The notes below the pieces were generated by a model, which saw only the letters and a list, made by a program, of their open reading frames with translations, searched no databases and was not told the origin of the DNA. A stretch of 64,000 bases of DNA from assembly GCA_026393975.1 (NCBI GenBank), contig JAPKZD010000010.1, positions 1 through 64,000 of the forward strand. The letters run 5' to 3'. Below are positions 27,402 to 36,192 of the stretch, piece after piece (the stretch's first letter is position 1; each line of letters starts with the position of its first letter). The stretch is from Candidatus Aminicenantota bacterium. Lineage in GTDB: Bacteria > Acidobacteriota > Aminicenantia > Aminicenantales > Saccharicenantaceae. A program made the position numbers and the translations under genes.

Positions 27402-28145
27402 ATGCAAAATGGTCGACTCGTCGAATTAAGTATCATTGTTCCTTGCTTGAATGAAAATGATAATTTGCCTATCATCTTGCCTAAGCTCGCCAACCTAATC
27501 TTGGCAAACAGCCTGAATGCCGAATTAGTGATTCTCGATGATGCGAGTACTGACGATACTTATAGATTAGCAGAGAGAATCATGAGCCAGCATACTGAAA
27601 TTAAATGGTCGTTGTACCAACGCCATGAACCGAGACGAGGGTATGGGGCGATAATGCGATTTGGATTAGCCCATGCTATAGGGCGTTACGCGATTCCAGT
27701 GTCAGCCGATGATGTGGATCCAATTGATGTAATCCCAGTATTCCTCGAGCACATGCGCAATGGCGCTGACCTTGTACAATGCTCGCGGTATTCCAGACCA
27801 AAAGATGCTGAGACAATTCCATTCAAATATAAATTTTACCAAACGATATACCGAGCACTCGTGAAATTCTTGATAGGACAGGAGATACGCGATAGCACCT
27901 ATTCGTTCAAAATGCATAATCGAATTCTTATGATGGCGGTTGGTCTTTCGTCGAATCGTTTCAGCATCAGCCCCGAAATCACGTTCAAAACCTTGCTAAC
28001 AGGTGGAAAGATTGTCTATGTGCCCGGAAGTCAGGGGGTTCGTATCTATGGGATCTCTAAGTTTAAGTTCTTGAGGGAGGGTCCCGGATTTGCCTGGGTG
28101 CTGTTTCGAGCTGCTCTACATAGGCTCGGCATACTCTGGTTTTAG
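27402..28145 (+). CDS. GT2 glycosyltransferase, polyprenyl-phosphate-sugar synthase-like
   Basis: A 247-residue GT-A fold protein with LSIIVPCLNENDNLP at the start, VILDDASTDDTYR (~45) and the metal-binding SADDVDP (~105). The layout matches dolichol/polyprenyl-phosphate mannose synthases without membrane helices. It probably loads a sugar on undecaprenyl phosphate for the GT39 enzyme upstream, which is an inference from pairing. ATG 27402 has GGAGAG at good spacing; ATG 27390 adds four residues. The 184 bases between 27218 and 27401 contain a low-quality open frame but nothing I can assign. Confidence 0.8.
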   Translation: MQNGRLVELSIIVPCLNENDNLPIILPKLANLILANSLNAELVILDDASTDDTYRLAERIMSQHTEIKWSLYQRHEPRRGYGAIMRFGLAHAIGRYAIPVSADDVDPIDVIPVFLEHMRNGADLVQCSRYSRPKDAETIPFKYKFYQTIYRALVKFLIGQEIRDSTYSFKMHNRILMMAVGLSSNRFSISPEITFKTLLTGGKIVYVPGSQGVRIYGISKFKFLREGPGFAWVLFRAALHRLGILWF

Positions 28146-28187
28146 TATTAAAAATAATGCGTATATAAAGGAAGAGGCTGAAAACTA

Positions 28188-29078
28188 GTGAAAAATATTC
28201 TTGTTCTTGGCGGCGAAGGTATGCTTGGCCATAAGATGACTCAGATACTTCGGATGAGGTTCCCTAATACAGCATGTTCGATCATAGGATCTTTGAAAGA
28301 AGAATATTATAGGAAAATTGAGTTATTCAGCCAAGGGCCTGTAATTGAGAAATTGAACGCTATGAACCTTCCCGCTTTTGAGAAGTCGATAAGAAGTAAA
28401 AAATGGGACATTATCGTTAACTGTATTGGAATTGTCAAACAGAGGGAAGAGGCCCACAACGCACTGATAAGCATAACTTTGAACTCACTGCTGCCGCATA
28501 AGCTTGCCACGATTGCCTCCGAATGGGGGGGGCGAGTGATCCACTTCAGCACAGATTGTGTATTCGATGGCAAGCGGGGAAGATATACAGAGGAGGATGT
28601 TTCGAACGCTGAAGACCTTTACGGAAAAAGTAAATATCTTGGAGAAGTATCTTGCACATGTAACGTGCTGACAATTAGGACTTCGATAATAGGACGCGAG
28701 TTGAATAAATTCAAGTCGTTACTTGAATGGTTCCTTGCGCAAGATAATAAAATAGTTCGGGGTTTTAAGCGACATATTTATTCTGGTGTCACAACTAACT
28801 ATCTAGCTACTCTTGTTGGAGAATTGATCGAACGCTTTCCTGAGTTGTATGGCCTTTTTCAGGTTGTTGGAGATACAATTTCAAAGTATGACCTATTGTG
28901 CATGTTACGAAATGCTTTTAAGATAGATGTCGAAATTCTTTCGGACGTAACAGAGACCTGTGATCGCAGTATGATTGGAGACAAATTTAGAAACGCTACA
29001 GGTCTTGTCTGTCCGCCATGGATTGAGCTAGCCGCACAATTAGCAAATGATCCGACTCCCTACGGGAAATGGAGATAA
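28188..29078 (+). CDS. RmlD-like SDR reductase, FnlB/CapF functional candidate
   Basis: A 296-residue short-chain reductase starting VKNILVLGGEGMLGHKMTQI (GTG start), with VNCIGIVKQ, STDCVFDGKRG and the catalytic YGKSKYLGE (YxxxK, ~145). It is of the dTDP-4-dehydrorhamnose reductase class and lacks the C-terminal cupin domain of CapF/WbjC. It precedes fnlA and fnlC homologues, so it most likely performs the C4 reduction (with C3 epimerisation) in UDP-L-FucNAc synthesis, the role of FnlB. A G8 run at 28525-28532 lies inside the gene. Confidence 0.77.
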   Translation: MKNILVLGGEGMLGHKMTQILRMRFPNTACSIIGSLKEEYYRKIELFSQGPVIEKLNAMNLPAFEKSIRSKKWDIIVNCIGIVKQREEAHNALISITLNSLLPHKLATIASEWGGRVIHFSTDCVFDGKRGRYTEEDVSNAEDLYGKSKYLGEVSCTCNVLTIRTSIIGRELNKFKSLLEWFLAQDNKIVRGFKRHIYSGVTTNYLATLVGELIERFPELYGLFQVVGDTISKYDLLCMLRNAFKIDVEILSDVTETCDRSMIGDKFRNATGLVCPPWIELAAQLANDPTPYGKWR

Positions 29079-29083
29079 GATAA

Positions 29084-30148
29084 ATGAAACTATTTGAGGA
29101 TCAATGTTTGTTAATAACTGGAGGAACAGGATCGCTAGGCAAGGTACTCATTCGAAAGCTGCTAAGCGGAGAGATGGGTAATCCTAAGAAGATAATTGTT
29201 TTTTCGCGCGATGAGGCGAAGCAGCATTTCATGCGGTTGGAATATCAAAATCGGATGGCTGCAACCGACGAGATCATTTATCGTAATTTTCTACAGAAGC
29301 TGGAATTTAGGATTGGCGATATAAGGAATTATGGGAGTGTTACATCGGTCCTGCCTGGAGTTGACATAGTAATAAATACGGCGGCAATGAAGCAAGTGCC
29401 GACTTGCGAATATTCCCCTTACGAAGCCGTTAGCACCAACGTATTGGGTGCTGAAAACATCGTGAGAGCTATCCAGGAACACAATTTGCCGGTAAAGACC
29501 GTGGTGGGCGTATCAACCGATAAAGCGTGTAAGCCTGTCAACGTTATGGGCATGACTAAAGCGATACAGGAGCGAATATTCGTGCAAGCCAACATGCGTT
29601 GCCCGAGAACCCGGTTTATCTGCACGCGTTATGGAAACGTTCTTGCTTCGCGCGGGTCCGTTATCCCTTTATTTTTAGATCAGATCAGAAAAGGGGGACC
29701 GATAACAATCACAACTCCCGAGATGACGAGGTTTCTTCTCAGTTTGGAAGATGCCGTTACTTTGGTAATTGATGCAATTCAGGCGGCAGCGCCTGGAGAG
29801 ACATGGGTACCGCACGTGCAGTCATCCCTGGTATTAAATATTGCAAAAGCTCTCATGGGCGATAGGGATATTAAGATAATATTCACCGGAATTCGGCCCG
29901 GCGAAAAGGTCCATGAGATTATGATAAGCGAAGAGGAAGTCTCTCGCACAATTGAACGCGGAAATCATTATGTAATCGTGCCGATGCTTCCGGAAGTTAC
30001 TGGAGACAAACCGCTAAAACCGGCGCGCACAAAAGAATATTCTTCCGCCGAAAAAATAATGAGTTTAGAAGAAACGATTCAACTTTTAAAAAGCCGAAAG
30101 CTTATGCTAGAGGATCTAAATCCATATGAGGCGGAGACGTTACGATGA
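29084..30148 (+). CDS. fnlA: UDP-GlcNAc 4,6-dehydratase/5-epimerase (FnlA/WbjB/CapE type)
   Basis: A 354-residue soluble SDR. TGGTGSLGKVLIRKLL (~10-25) binds NAD, INTAAMKQVPTCEYSP (~99-114) and VSTDKACKPVNVMGMTKAIQ (~141-160) form the active site with Met-x3-Lys instead of Tyr-x3-Lys, and TGIRPGEKVHEIMISEEE (~267-284) is the family C-terminal box. The short soluble form that inverts C5 is FnlA/WbjB/CapE, first step of UDP-L-FucNAc synthesis from UDP-GlcNAc. Followed with a 4-base overlap by the 2-epimerase gene. Confidence 0.88.
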   Translation: MKLFEDQCLLITGGTGSLGKVLIRKLLSGEMGNPKKIIVFSRDEAKQHFMRLEYQNRMAATDEIIYRNFLQKLEFRIGDIRNYGSVTSVLPGVDIVINTAAMKQVPTCEYSPYEAVSTNVLGAENIVRAIQEHNLPVKTVVGVSTDKACKPVNVMGMTKAIQERIFVQANMRCPRTRFICTRYGNVLASRGSVIPLFLDQIRKGGPITITTPEMTRFLLSLEDAVTLVIDAIQAAAPGETWVPHVQSSLVLNIAKALMGDRDIKIIFTGIRPGEKVHEIMISEEEVSRTIERGNHYVIVPMLPEVTGDKPLKPARTKEYSSAEKIMSLEETIQLLKSRKLMLEDLNPYEAETLR

Positions 30149-31263
30149 AAATAATGAGTATTGTCGGGACGCGGCCAGAAATAATCAGGTTGAGTCTCAT
30201 TATCAAGTTATTGGACCAATATGCCCAGCATGTTTTTGTACATACCGGTCAAAATTATGACGACCGATTGAGCGCATTATTTTTCCGTGAGCTGCAGGTT
30301 CGGGAGCCGGATGTATACATGGGCGTACGCGGGCGGGGGTTTGCTGACCAAGTCGGGCAGATACTGGCGGGGTGTGAGCCGCTATTTCTTGAGCATAAGC
30401 CTGACCGCCTTCTCGTACTTGGCGACACCAACAGCGGCCTTACCGCACTGATCGCACGCCGACTTGGGATACCTGTTTATCATATGGAGGCGGGGAATCG
30501 CTGCTACGACGACCGAGTGCCGGAGGAAGTAAACCGCCGTGTCATCGACCACTCCAGCAGTGTTCTGATGCCATATACCAATCGGAGCAAAGAAAACCTG
30601 ATTCGCGAGGGAATAGCGGGGGATAGAATATATGTCACAGGAAATCCGATCAAGGAAGTGATCGATTACTTTTCCACGAATATTTCAAGTTCTACTATGC
30701 TTGAGGAACATGAAGTAGAGAAAGGCAAGTATTTTCTGGTCACTATGCACCGAGCCGAGAATGTGGATATCGAGGAGCGATTGAGAAAATTGGTTGAAGC
30801 ATTGGAGATGCTGAATAAGGAATACGGCTATCCGGTAATATGCTCATTCCATCCACGCACAAGGGAGAAGGTCCAGCGTTTTGGCGTAGATATTAAGCAC
30901 AAGGGACTGAAGTTCGTGGAACCTCTTGGCTTTTTCGATTTCGTCAATCTTGAAAAGTCCGCGTTCTGTATACTATCGGACAGCGGTACGGTTCAGGAAG
31001 AGGCCTGTATCCTAGGTATTCCGAACGTAACAATCCGCGATGTCACCGAACGCCCAGAAACAATTGAGTGTGGCTCGAATATACTTTCGGGCTGCGATCC
31101 AAAGACTATATTGAATCTCGTCAACCTTGTGGTCGCCCAGAAGGGTTTGTGGGTACCTCCGGCGGAGTACCTAGCCGATAATGTGTCATGGACGGCAGCC
31201 CGAATCATGCTCGGATATCGATTGCCTGATCTTGCTGAACAAGAGTGGCGGCGAAAGCAATAA
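30145..31263 (+). CDS. fnlC: UDP-2-acetamido-2,6-dideoxy-L-talose 2-epimerase (FnlC/WbjD/CapG type)
   Basis: A 372-residue WecB-superfamily enzyme with IVGTRPEIIRLSLII, HTGQNYDDRLSALFF, LGDTNSGLTALIARR, HMEAGNRCYDDRVPEEVNRR and DSGTVQEEACILGIP. The HMEAGNRCYDDRVPEE variant (not HVEAGLRT...MPEE) is typical of FnlC/WbjD/CapG. It catalyses the last step to UDP-L-FucNAc. Together with 28188 and 29084 it makes a complete pathway, the only intact dedicated sugar pathway in the left part of this locus. Confidence 0.88.
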   Translation: MKIMSIVGTRPEIIRLSLIIKLLDQYAQHVFVHTGQNYDDRLSALFFRELQVREPDVYMGVRGRGFADQVGQILAGCEPLFLEHKPDRLLVLGDTNSGLTALIARRLGIPVYHMEAGNRCYDDRVPEEVNRRVIDHSSSVLMPYTNRSKENLIREGIAGDRIYVTGNPIKEVIDYFSTNISSSTMLEEHEVEKGKYFLVTMHRAENVDIEERLRKLVEALEMLNKEYGYPVICSFHPRTREKVQRFGVDIKHKGLKFVEPLGFFDFVNLEKSAFCILSDSGTVQEEACILGIPNVTIRDVTERPETIECGSNILSGCDPKTILNLVNLVVAQKGLWVPPAEYLADNVSWTAARIMLGYRLPDLAEQEWRRKQ

Positions 31264-31314
31264 AAGATTTAATTATATTCCCTATTTTAGTTGATAGTCA
31301 GTCCCGAATAAACA

Positions 31315-32541
31315 ATGAGAATCCTTATTCTTTCACAGTATTTTTGGCCAGAAGAATTTTTAATCAACGATTTCGCGAAGAACTTGTGTGATCGCGGGCA
31401 TGATGTCGAGGTACTTACTGGATTCCCCAACTATCCATCCGGAAAAATATATCCAGGGTATAGCTTTAGGGGTCCATATCACGATGAGTATAATCGCATT
31501 CAAATCTGGCGTAGCCCGATATTCCCGAGGGGTAATGCATCCGGATGGCGTTTAATTATTAACTATTTCTCCTTTGCACTCTTAGCTGGTATACGGGGCT
31601 TCTTGGCCTGTTGGCGCAGTTTTGATGTCATTCTGGTTTACCAACTCTCGCCCATCACAGTGGGTATACCTGCCCGCGCAATGAAGGCTCTTACAGGAGC
31701 GAAGTTGTTTTTCTGGGTTCAGGACTTGTGGCCCGAGAGCCTTTCGGCTACAGGGGTAATTCAATCAGATTCTATTTTAAAATGGTTTGGTGAACTTACG
31801 CGATGGATTTACAAGGGATGTGATCTTATCCTAGTTCAATCTCGAGCATTCATTGAATCCGTACTTAGGTATGGAGTAGACAGTAAAAAGATACGATATT
31901 TTCCTAATTGTGCCGAAGATTATTTCCGCCCGGTCAATCCTCAAAAGTGCACTTCCGAAAACGCTTTAATGCTTCCGGGATTTCGTGTGATGTTCGCCGG
32001 GAATATTGGGAAGTCTCAAGATTTCGAAACAATACTATCCGCCGCCGAATTGACTCTAGGGAAGCCAGGCATTCAATGGGTAATTCTAGGTGATGGAAGA
32101 CATAGGTTATGGGTTGAGCAGGAAATACATCATCGTGAGTTGAATAACGTGCATTTGCTTGGCCGTCATCCAAAAGAAAGAATGCCAGCTTTCTTTTCAT
32201 TGGCAGATGTTTTGCTGATTACGCTCAAACGAAAACCATTATTTGCTTTGACGGTTCCCTCAAAGGTTCAAGCTTATCTTGCCTGTGGCAAAGCCATTCT
32301 TGCTTCCCTCGATGGTGAGGGCGCCCGTATAATCCAGGAAGCACAGGCGGGCATAACTGTACCTGCTGAGAATCCAAATGAGTTGGCGAATGCAGTTCTG
32401 CGATTGAATGAGCTCGATCAAGAACAGCTTAAGGTCATGGGCCAAAATGCTCGTAAGTATTATGAAATGCATTTTTCTAATACGCATTTATTGGATATAT
32501 TTGAACAATGGCTGGATGAATTTTCCGAGGATTCTGATTAG
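31315..32541 (+). CDS. wbuB: Glycosyltransferase family 4, WbuB-like (L-FucNAc transferase candidate)
   Basis: A 408-residue GT4 protein beginning LILSQYFWPEEFLINDFAKN, followed by VLTGFPNYPSGKIYPGY, FFWVQDLWPESLSATG (~128-143) and the donor site VPSKVQAYLACGKAILAS. WbuB and relatives directly follow fnlABC in O-antigen clusters and transfer L-FucNAc, so the order supports this donor. The last ~20 codons belong to a 155-bp direct repeat whose second copy lies 3.3 kb downstream. Confidence 0.8.
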   Translation: MRILILSQYFWPEEFLINDFAKNLCDRGHDVEVLTGFPNYPSGKIYPGYSFRGPYHDEYNRIQIWRSPIFPRGNASGWRLIINYFSFALLAGIRGFLACWRSFDVILVYQLSPITVGIPARAMKALTGAKLFFWVQDLWPESLSATGVIQSDSILKWFGELTRWIYKGCDLILVQSRAFIESVLRYGVDSKKIRYFPNCAEDYFRPVNPQKCTSENALMLPGFRVMFAGNIGKSQDFETILSAAELTLGKPGIQWVILGDGRHRLWVEQEIHHRELNNVHLLGRHPKERMPAFFSLADVLLITLKRKPLFALTVPSKVQAYLACGKAILASLDGEGARIIQEAQAGITVPAENPNELANAVLRLNELDQEQLKVMGQNARKYYEMHFSNTHLLDIFEQWLDEFSEDSD

Positions 32542-32633
32542 TGATCTATTTAGGTGATAGCCGCCATCCAATCCTGTTGACGGGTGCCCCGGACGCTTTG
32601 GGGAGAAGATCGCTTCGAATGCATCTCTCCGTC
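32479..32633 (+). repeat. 155-bp direct repeat, copy 1
   Basis: Covers the 3' end of the WbuB-like gene and 92 bases beyond (GTGATCTATTTAGGTGATAG ... CTCTCCGTC). It matches 35820-35974 over the same length with about six mismatches by eye, mostly in the gene part. The two copies bracket IS remnants and an AT-rich two-gene cassette. Confidence 0.9.
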
Positions 32634-32708
32634 CCGACTTTCGCCATTATCGTCGGACAGGCCGCTTAATTGATTATATATCATAAGGATACGAGCCGGG
32701 TCGTTGTG

Positions 32709-32845
32709 CTACCTAACCACCTCGATTTCGAGGTCCAACGCTTTTAGGAGCTCTTCCTCGGTGCTACCCAGCTGGCAAAGTTTGCGAATCGGTTTACGGC
32801 TCCCAGGATAAATATAGACGGCCCGCCGGATGGCCCGAAGCACCT
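32709..32845 (-). pseudogene. IS1634/IS4-type transposase, C-terminal remnant
   Basis: Reverse-strand reading gives YIYPGSRKPIRKLCQLGS then EEELLKALDLEIEVVR and a stop at 32709-32711, resembling the C-terminus of IS1634-family transposases. The frame is cut near 32846 by an IS3 OrfB fragment in the opposite direction. A more internal piece of the same kind of transposase resumes at 33565-33693, in the order expected if one IS1634-like gene was split. Confidence 0.6.
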
Positions 32846-32846
32846 C

Positions 32847-33590
32847 CATAAGGTTTATCCCTATCTTTTGAAAGAAGTTACGGTCGATCGGCCGGATCAG
32901 GCGTGGGCAACCGATATCACCTACGTCCGTCTCACCCATGGATTCGTTTATCTCATAGCGATCCTGGAATGGTACAGCCGGCATGTCGTCTCCTGGGAGC
33001 TTTCGACGACACTGGACAGCGGATTCTGTCTGGAGGCGCTGCGGAAAGCGCTCCGGATCTCGAAGCCGGAGATTTTCAACACGGACCAGGCTCAGCAGTT
33101 CACGAGCGTGGATTTCACGCGTTGTCTTCTCGACGAGGGGATTCAAGTGAGCATGGATGGCCGCGGCCGGGTGTACGACAACATCTTCATCGAACGGCTT
33201 TGGCGCTCGGTCAAATACGAGGAGGTTTATCTTCACGATTACCAGACGGTCCCGGCGGCGAGAGCGCACCTTTCCGATTATTTCGGGTTTTACAACACCG
33301 AACGGCCGCATGAGGCGCTGGGATACCGGACGCCGCATGAAGTTTATTTTGGGACGCGGTCGGCCCTGGCGCTGGCCTCGGCGGCCATGGTTTTTAACAT
33401 GGGCCGGATTGAGATCGATGTTCCTAAGGCAAATGGCGAAGCCGCTTTTTCGGGGTTCACGTTAAAATGGCTTTCAGCCTTCAAAATGGATAAAATGCTC
33501 ACGAGAGGCAGGCTTCCGATCCACCTTCAGGAAGCCCCTAAACTGTCCAAAGAATGGGGAGAGGGTCATACATTGGCTGCCAGCGGATGA
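32847..33590 (+). pseudogene. IS3-family OrfB (DDE integrase) remnant
   Basis: From HKVYPYLLKEVTVDRPDQAW the frame carries the rve core: ATDITYV (first Asp), FNTDQAQQFTS (second Asp; HSDQGSQYTS is usual) and YDNIFIERLWRSVKYEEVYL (Glu), then NTERPHEALGYRTP. All three catalytic acids remain but the N-terminal ~100 residues and OrfA are missing, and DQAQQF is a degraded form of DQGSQY. It sits inside an oppositely oriented IS1634-like transposase. The tail after 33400 is not typical IS3 sequence. Confidence 0.85.
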
Positions 33591-33693
33591 GCTCCGGGCT
33601 CTTGGTTTGACGGAAGGCCGTTTCGATCTTGTAGCCGTCCCGATAGGCCAGAACGATCTCATCCGTGCTCCATTCCGTATGGTCGGTGAAAAC
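33565..33693 (-). pseudogene. IS1634-type transposase, internal remnant
   Basis: The reverse strand reads FTDHTEWSTDEIVLAYRDGY and IETAFRQTKSPELIRWQPMY, matching the conserved (F)TDxxxWSxEEIVxAYRxxxxxExxFRQxK block of IS1634/IS4-like transposases. It is the upstream partner of the C-terminal piece at 32709-32845; the IS3 fragment lies between them. Confidence 0.75.
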
Positions 33694-33731
33694 GAAATTA
33701 ATAATATCAATAATTACAAAAATAATCTGAA

Positions 33732-34823
33732 ATGAAAAAAATAATAACTATATTGGGGACAAGGCCGGAAATAACTAAGCTTTCTCCTCTTCTTCCTTTG
33801 CTAGATAAAGAGTTTGAGCACATTATTATCCACACAGGTCAGCATTATTCCTTTAACATGGATAAGATTTTTTTCCATGAGCTAGGCATCAGGGAACCTG
33901 ATTATCGACTAGATATAGGTTCAGGAACACATGCTGAACAAACAGGGAAAATGATGATAGAAATAGAGAAGATCCTATTAAAGGAAAATCCTAATGCAGT
34001 ATTGGTCTTTGCTGATCCTAATACTCCATTAGCAGGAGCTTTGGCTGCAAGTAAATTAAATATTTATTTAGTGCATCTTGAAGCTGGCTGCCGTTCATTC
34101 AACAAAAAAATGCCTGAAGAAATTAATAGGATATTGATTGACCATTGCTCAGATCTATTATTAGCTCCGGACAAAAAAGCTTATAACAATCTGCTAAAGG
34201 AGGGTTTGCCTAAAGAAAGAATTAAGATAGTTGGAAGCACGGCAATTGAGGCTTCTTTAAGAAATAGGGAATTAGCTAGAAATTCCAATATACTTAAAGA
34301 ACTAAATCTACAAAGCGGAAAATATATCTTATGTACAATCCATCGAGCTGAAAATACTGACGACTTAAATATTTTAAGGAATATATTGTGCTCCTTAAAT
34401 GAGATAGCAAAATCCATTCAAATAGTGTTTCCAATGCATCCCAGGACAAAAAAGGCTATATTAAATGATAATAGCCCAATAAACAAAAAAATAAAAATAA
34501 TTGAACCTCAAGGATACTTGAACTTCCTCAAGCTTCTAGATAACTCCTTATTTGTTATGAGCGATTCTGGAGGTATCCAAGAGGAAGCAGCAGCGTTAAA
34601 TGTTCCTTGCCTAATATTAAGAAATGAAACTGAGTGGACTTATCTTACGGATGCAAAAAAAAATATGCTTATTGGAACTGAGCCAAGAAAAATCATTGAA
34701 ACAGTTAAATATTTATTATCAGACAGAAAACAAATTGATGCAATGAAAAAAGTAAATCTAAAGCTAGATAAAGAAGTTAGTAGACATATCTTATGTGAAC
34801 TTAAAAATGAACTTAAACAATAA
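33732..34823 (+). CDS. WecB-family UDP-sugar 2-epimerase with altered GDTN motif
   Basis: A 363-residue non-hydrolysing 2-epimerase homologue with ILGTRPEITKLSPLLPLL, HTGQHYSFNMDKIFFHELG, HLEAGCRSFNKKMPEEINR, TIHRAENTDD, MHPRTKKA and DSGGIQEEAAALNVP. The normally conserved GDTNTPLAGALAA reads ADPNTPLAGALAASK (~93-107), replacing Gly and Thr, which may reduce activity or mark another role. Composition is strongly AT-rich (A-ending codons, AGA/ATA common), unlike anything around it, so it is an import, possibly from an archaeon or low-GC bacterium. It is followed with overlap by an epimerase gene of the same composition. Confidence 0.82.
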   Translation: MKKIITILGTRPEITKLSPLLPLLDKEFEHIIIHTGQHYSFNMDKIFFHELGIREPDYRLDIGSGTHAEQTGKMMIEIEKILLKENPNAVLVFADPNTPLAGALAASKLNIYLVHLEAGCRSFNKKMPEEINRILIDHCSDLLLAPDKKAYNNLLKEGLPKERIKIVGSTAIEASLRNRELARNSNILKELNLQSGKYILCTIHRAENTDDLNILRNILCSLNEIAKSIQIVFPMHPRTKKAILNDNSPINKKIKIIEPQGYLNFLKLLDNSLFVMSDSGGIQEEAAALNVPCLILRNETEWTYLTDAKKNMLIGTEPRKIIETVKYLLSDRKQIDAMKKVNLKLDKEVSRHILCELKNELKQ

Positions 34824-35775
34824 GTCAATAATAGTTACAGGAGGGGCAGGTTTTATCGGAAGCCATTTAGTGGATAGATTGATCTCTGAGCAGCCAAAAG
34901 AGCTCATCGTATGCTCTAATTTCTTTTTAGGAAAAGAAAGCAATTTGCTAGATGCTTTAAGAAAATTCCCAAAACTTAAGATCGTGAAAGTAGATGTTTC
35001 AGACTATGGTGAGATGAGACAGATCCTAGAAAAATATTCTGTAGATATTGTTTTTAATCTGGCAGTAATTCCCCTACCAACCTCTCTGGAAAAGCCTGAA
35101 TGGACATTTTCCGAAAATGTGAACATGACGCTCAATTTATGTAAATTGGCCAGAGAAGACAAATTTAAGTCTCTGATTCAATTCTCTTCATCAGAAGCAT
35201 ATGGCTCAGCGCTTTATTCACCTATGGATGAACAACATCCGATAAATCCTGAGACGCCATATGCTGCAAGCAAAGCAGCTACAGATCATTTAGCATTTTC
35301 TTATGGAAGGACTTTCGGCATCGATGTCAAAATCATTAGGCCATTCAATAATTATGGGCCTCGTCAAAATTGGGGAAATTATGCTGGAATAATACCCTTG
35401 TCAATAAAGAGAATATTAGAAAATGCTCCTCTAACAATATTTGGCGATGGATTGCAGACTAGAGATTACATATTTGTAACTGACACTGCAGAAGCAGCAA
35501 TTGCAATCTCTAAAACAGCAAATGCAAGAAATAAAGTGATAAATGTAGGAACTGGCCAAGAAATAACCGTGCTTAACCTTCTAAAATTAATTGCTGATAA
35601 TATGAATTACAAGAAGGAGTTTATTTTTAAAGAAGCCAGGCCAGGAGATGTTAGACGGCATGTAGCAGACACAAAGTTATTAAAAAAATTAACTGGCTTT
35701 GAGCCTAAAGTAAAAATAGAAGAGGGTATAAAAAAAACAATAGACTGGTATAAGGCAAATATTCCATCAAAATAA
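34807..35775 (+). CDS. NAD-dependent epimerase/dehydratase (extended SDR)
   Basis: A 322-residue extended SDR with IIVTGGAGFIGSHLVDRLI at the start, SSSEAYGSALYSP (~121-133), catalytic TPYAASKAATDH (~146-157) and NNYGPRQNWGNYAG, GDGLQTRDYIFVTDTAEA. It is closest in style to dTDP-glucose 4,6-dehydratase or UDP-glucuronate decarboxylase/GalE relatives; the product is not clear. ATG 34807 is preferred over GTG 34795; it overlaps the 2-epimerase by 17 bases. Same AT-rich codon use as the gene before, so both came in together as one cassette. Confidence 0.8.
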   Translation: MNLNNKSIIVTGGAGFIGSHLVDRLISEQPKELIVCSNFFLGKESNLLDALRKFPKLKIVKVDVSDYGEMRQILEKYSVDIVFNLAVIPLPTSLEKPEWTFSENVNMTLNLCKLAREDKFKSLIQFSSSEAYGSALYSPMDEQHPINPETPYAASKAATDHLAFSYGRTFGIDVKIIRPFNNYGPRQNWGNYAGIIPLSIKRILENAPLTIFGDGLQTRDYIFVTDTAEAAIAISKTANARNKVINVGTGQEITVLNLLKLIADNMNYKKEFIFKEARPGDVRRHVADTKLLKKLTGFEPKVKIEEGIKKTIDWYKANIPSK

Positions 35776-35819
35776 TCCATAAAACAGCTGACGTTTCAGA
35801 AAAGGAAAAAATAGGTGCC

Positions 35820-35974
35820 AATATGCATTTATTGGATATATTTGAACAATTGCTTGATGAATTTACCAAGGATTCTGATTAGTGATCTATTTAGGTGATA
35901 GCCGCCATCCAATCCTGTTGACGGGTGTCCCGGACGCTTTGGGGAGAAGATCGCTTCGAATGCATCTCTCCGTC
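35820..35974 (+). repeat. 155-bp direct repeat, copy 2
   Basis: Second copy of 32479-32633. It starts within what was the 3' end of a WbuB-like gene (LLDIFEQLLDEFTKDSD stop) that has no upstream part here, then the same leader. The copy joins, at its right end, the native sequence leading to the wbpL gene. Confidence 0.9.
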
Positions 35975-36190
35975 GCTCCTCTGCGCTCCGATGCGGAGAT
36001 TGTTGGCAAAGGAGTTAGGCTTTTCGGCCTCGGGCTTCCAGGCTTTAGGGGAACATTGGGCAAGCGCACCGAAGATATGGTTGTTGACGGGCATAGGATA
36101 CAAGACGAAATCGGGTTTAGACCGAAATATGATTTTATCTCTGGATGGAAAGTGCTTATAGAGGAAATGTACGTAAGGGGAGATTTCTAA
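35975..36190 (+). pseudogene. 3' end of a WbpV/NAD-epimerase-like gene
   Basis: In the frame ending at 36188-36190 the sequence reads LGKRTEDMVVDGHRIQDEIG then RPKYDFISGWKVLIEEM, resembling the C-terminus of WbpV-type epimerases (LVVDxSRIRxELGWxPxY...GW), which make UDP-QuiNAc and regularly precede wbpL. The rest of the gene is missing; homology begins about 36010 and the left side is repeat-associated sequence. It is likely the stump of the native gene that was displaced. Confidence 0.55.
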
Positions 36191-36192
36191 GA

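Noticed and set aside
27214-27429. 71-residue open frame between GT39 and GT2 genes
   Set aside because: It overlaps both neighbours, has no domain and no convincing ribosome site; possibly the trace of a lost gene.
35882-36190. 102-residue open frame from the repeat into the wbpV stump as a functional gene
   Set aside because: Its first third is repeat-derived and only the last ~60 residues look like an epimerase C-terminus, so it is treated as a pseudogene remnant.
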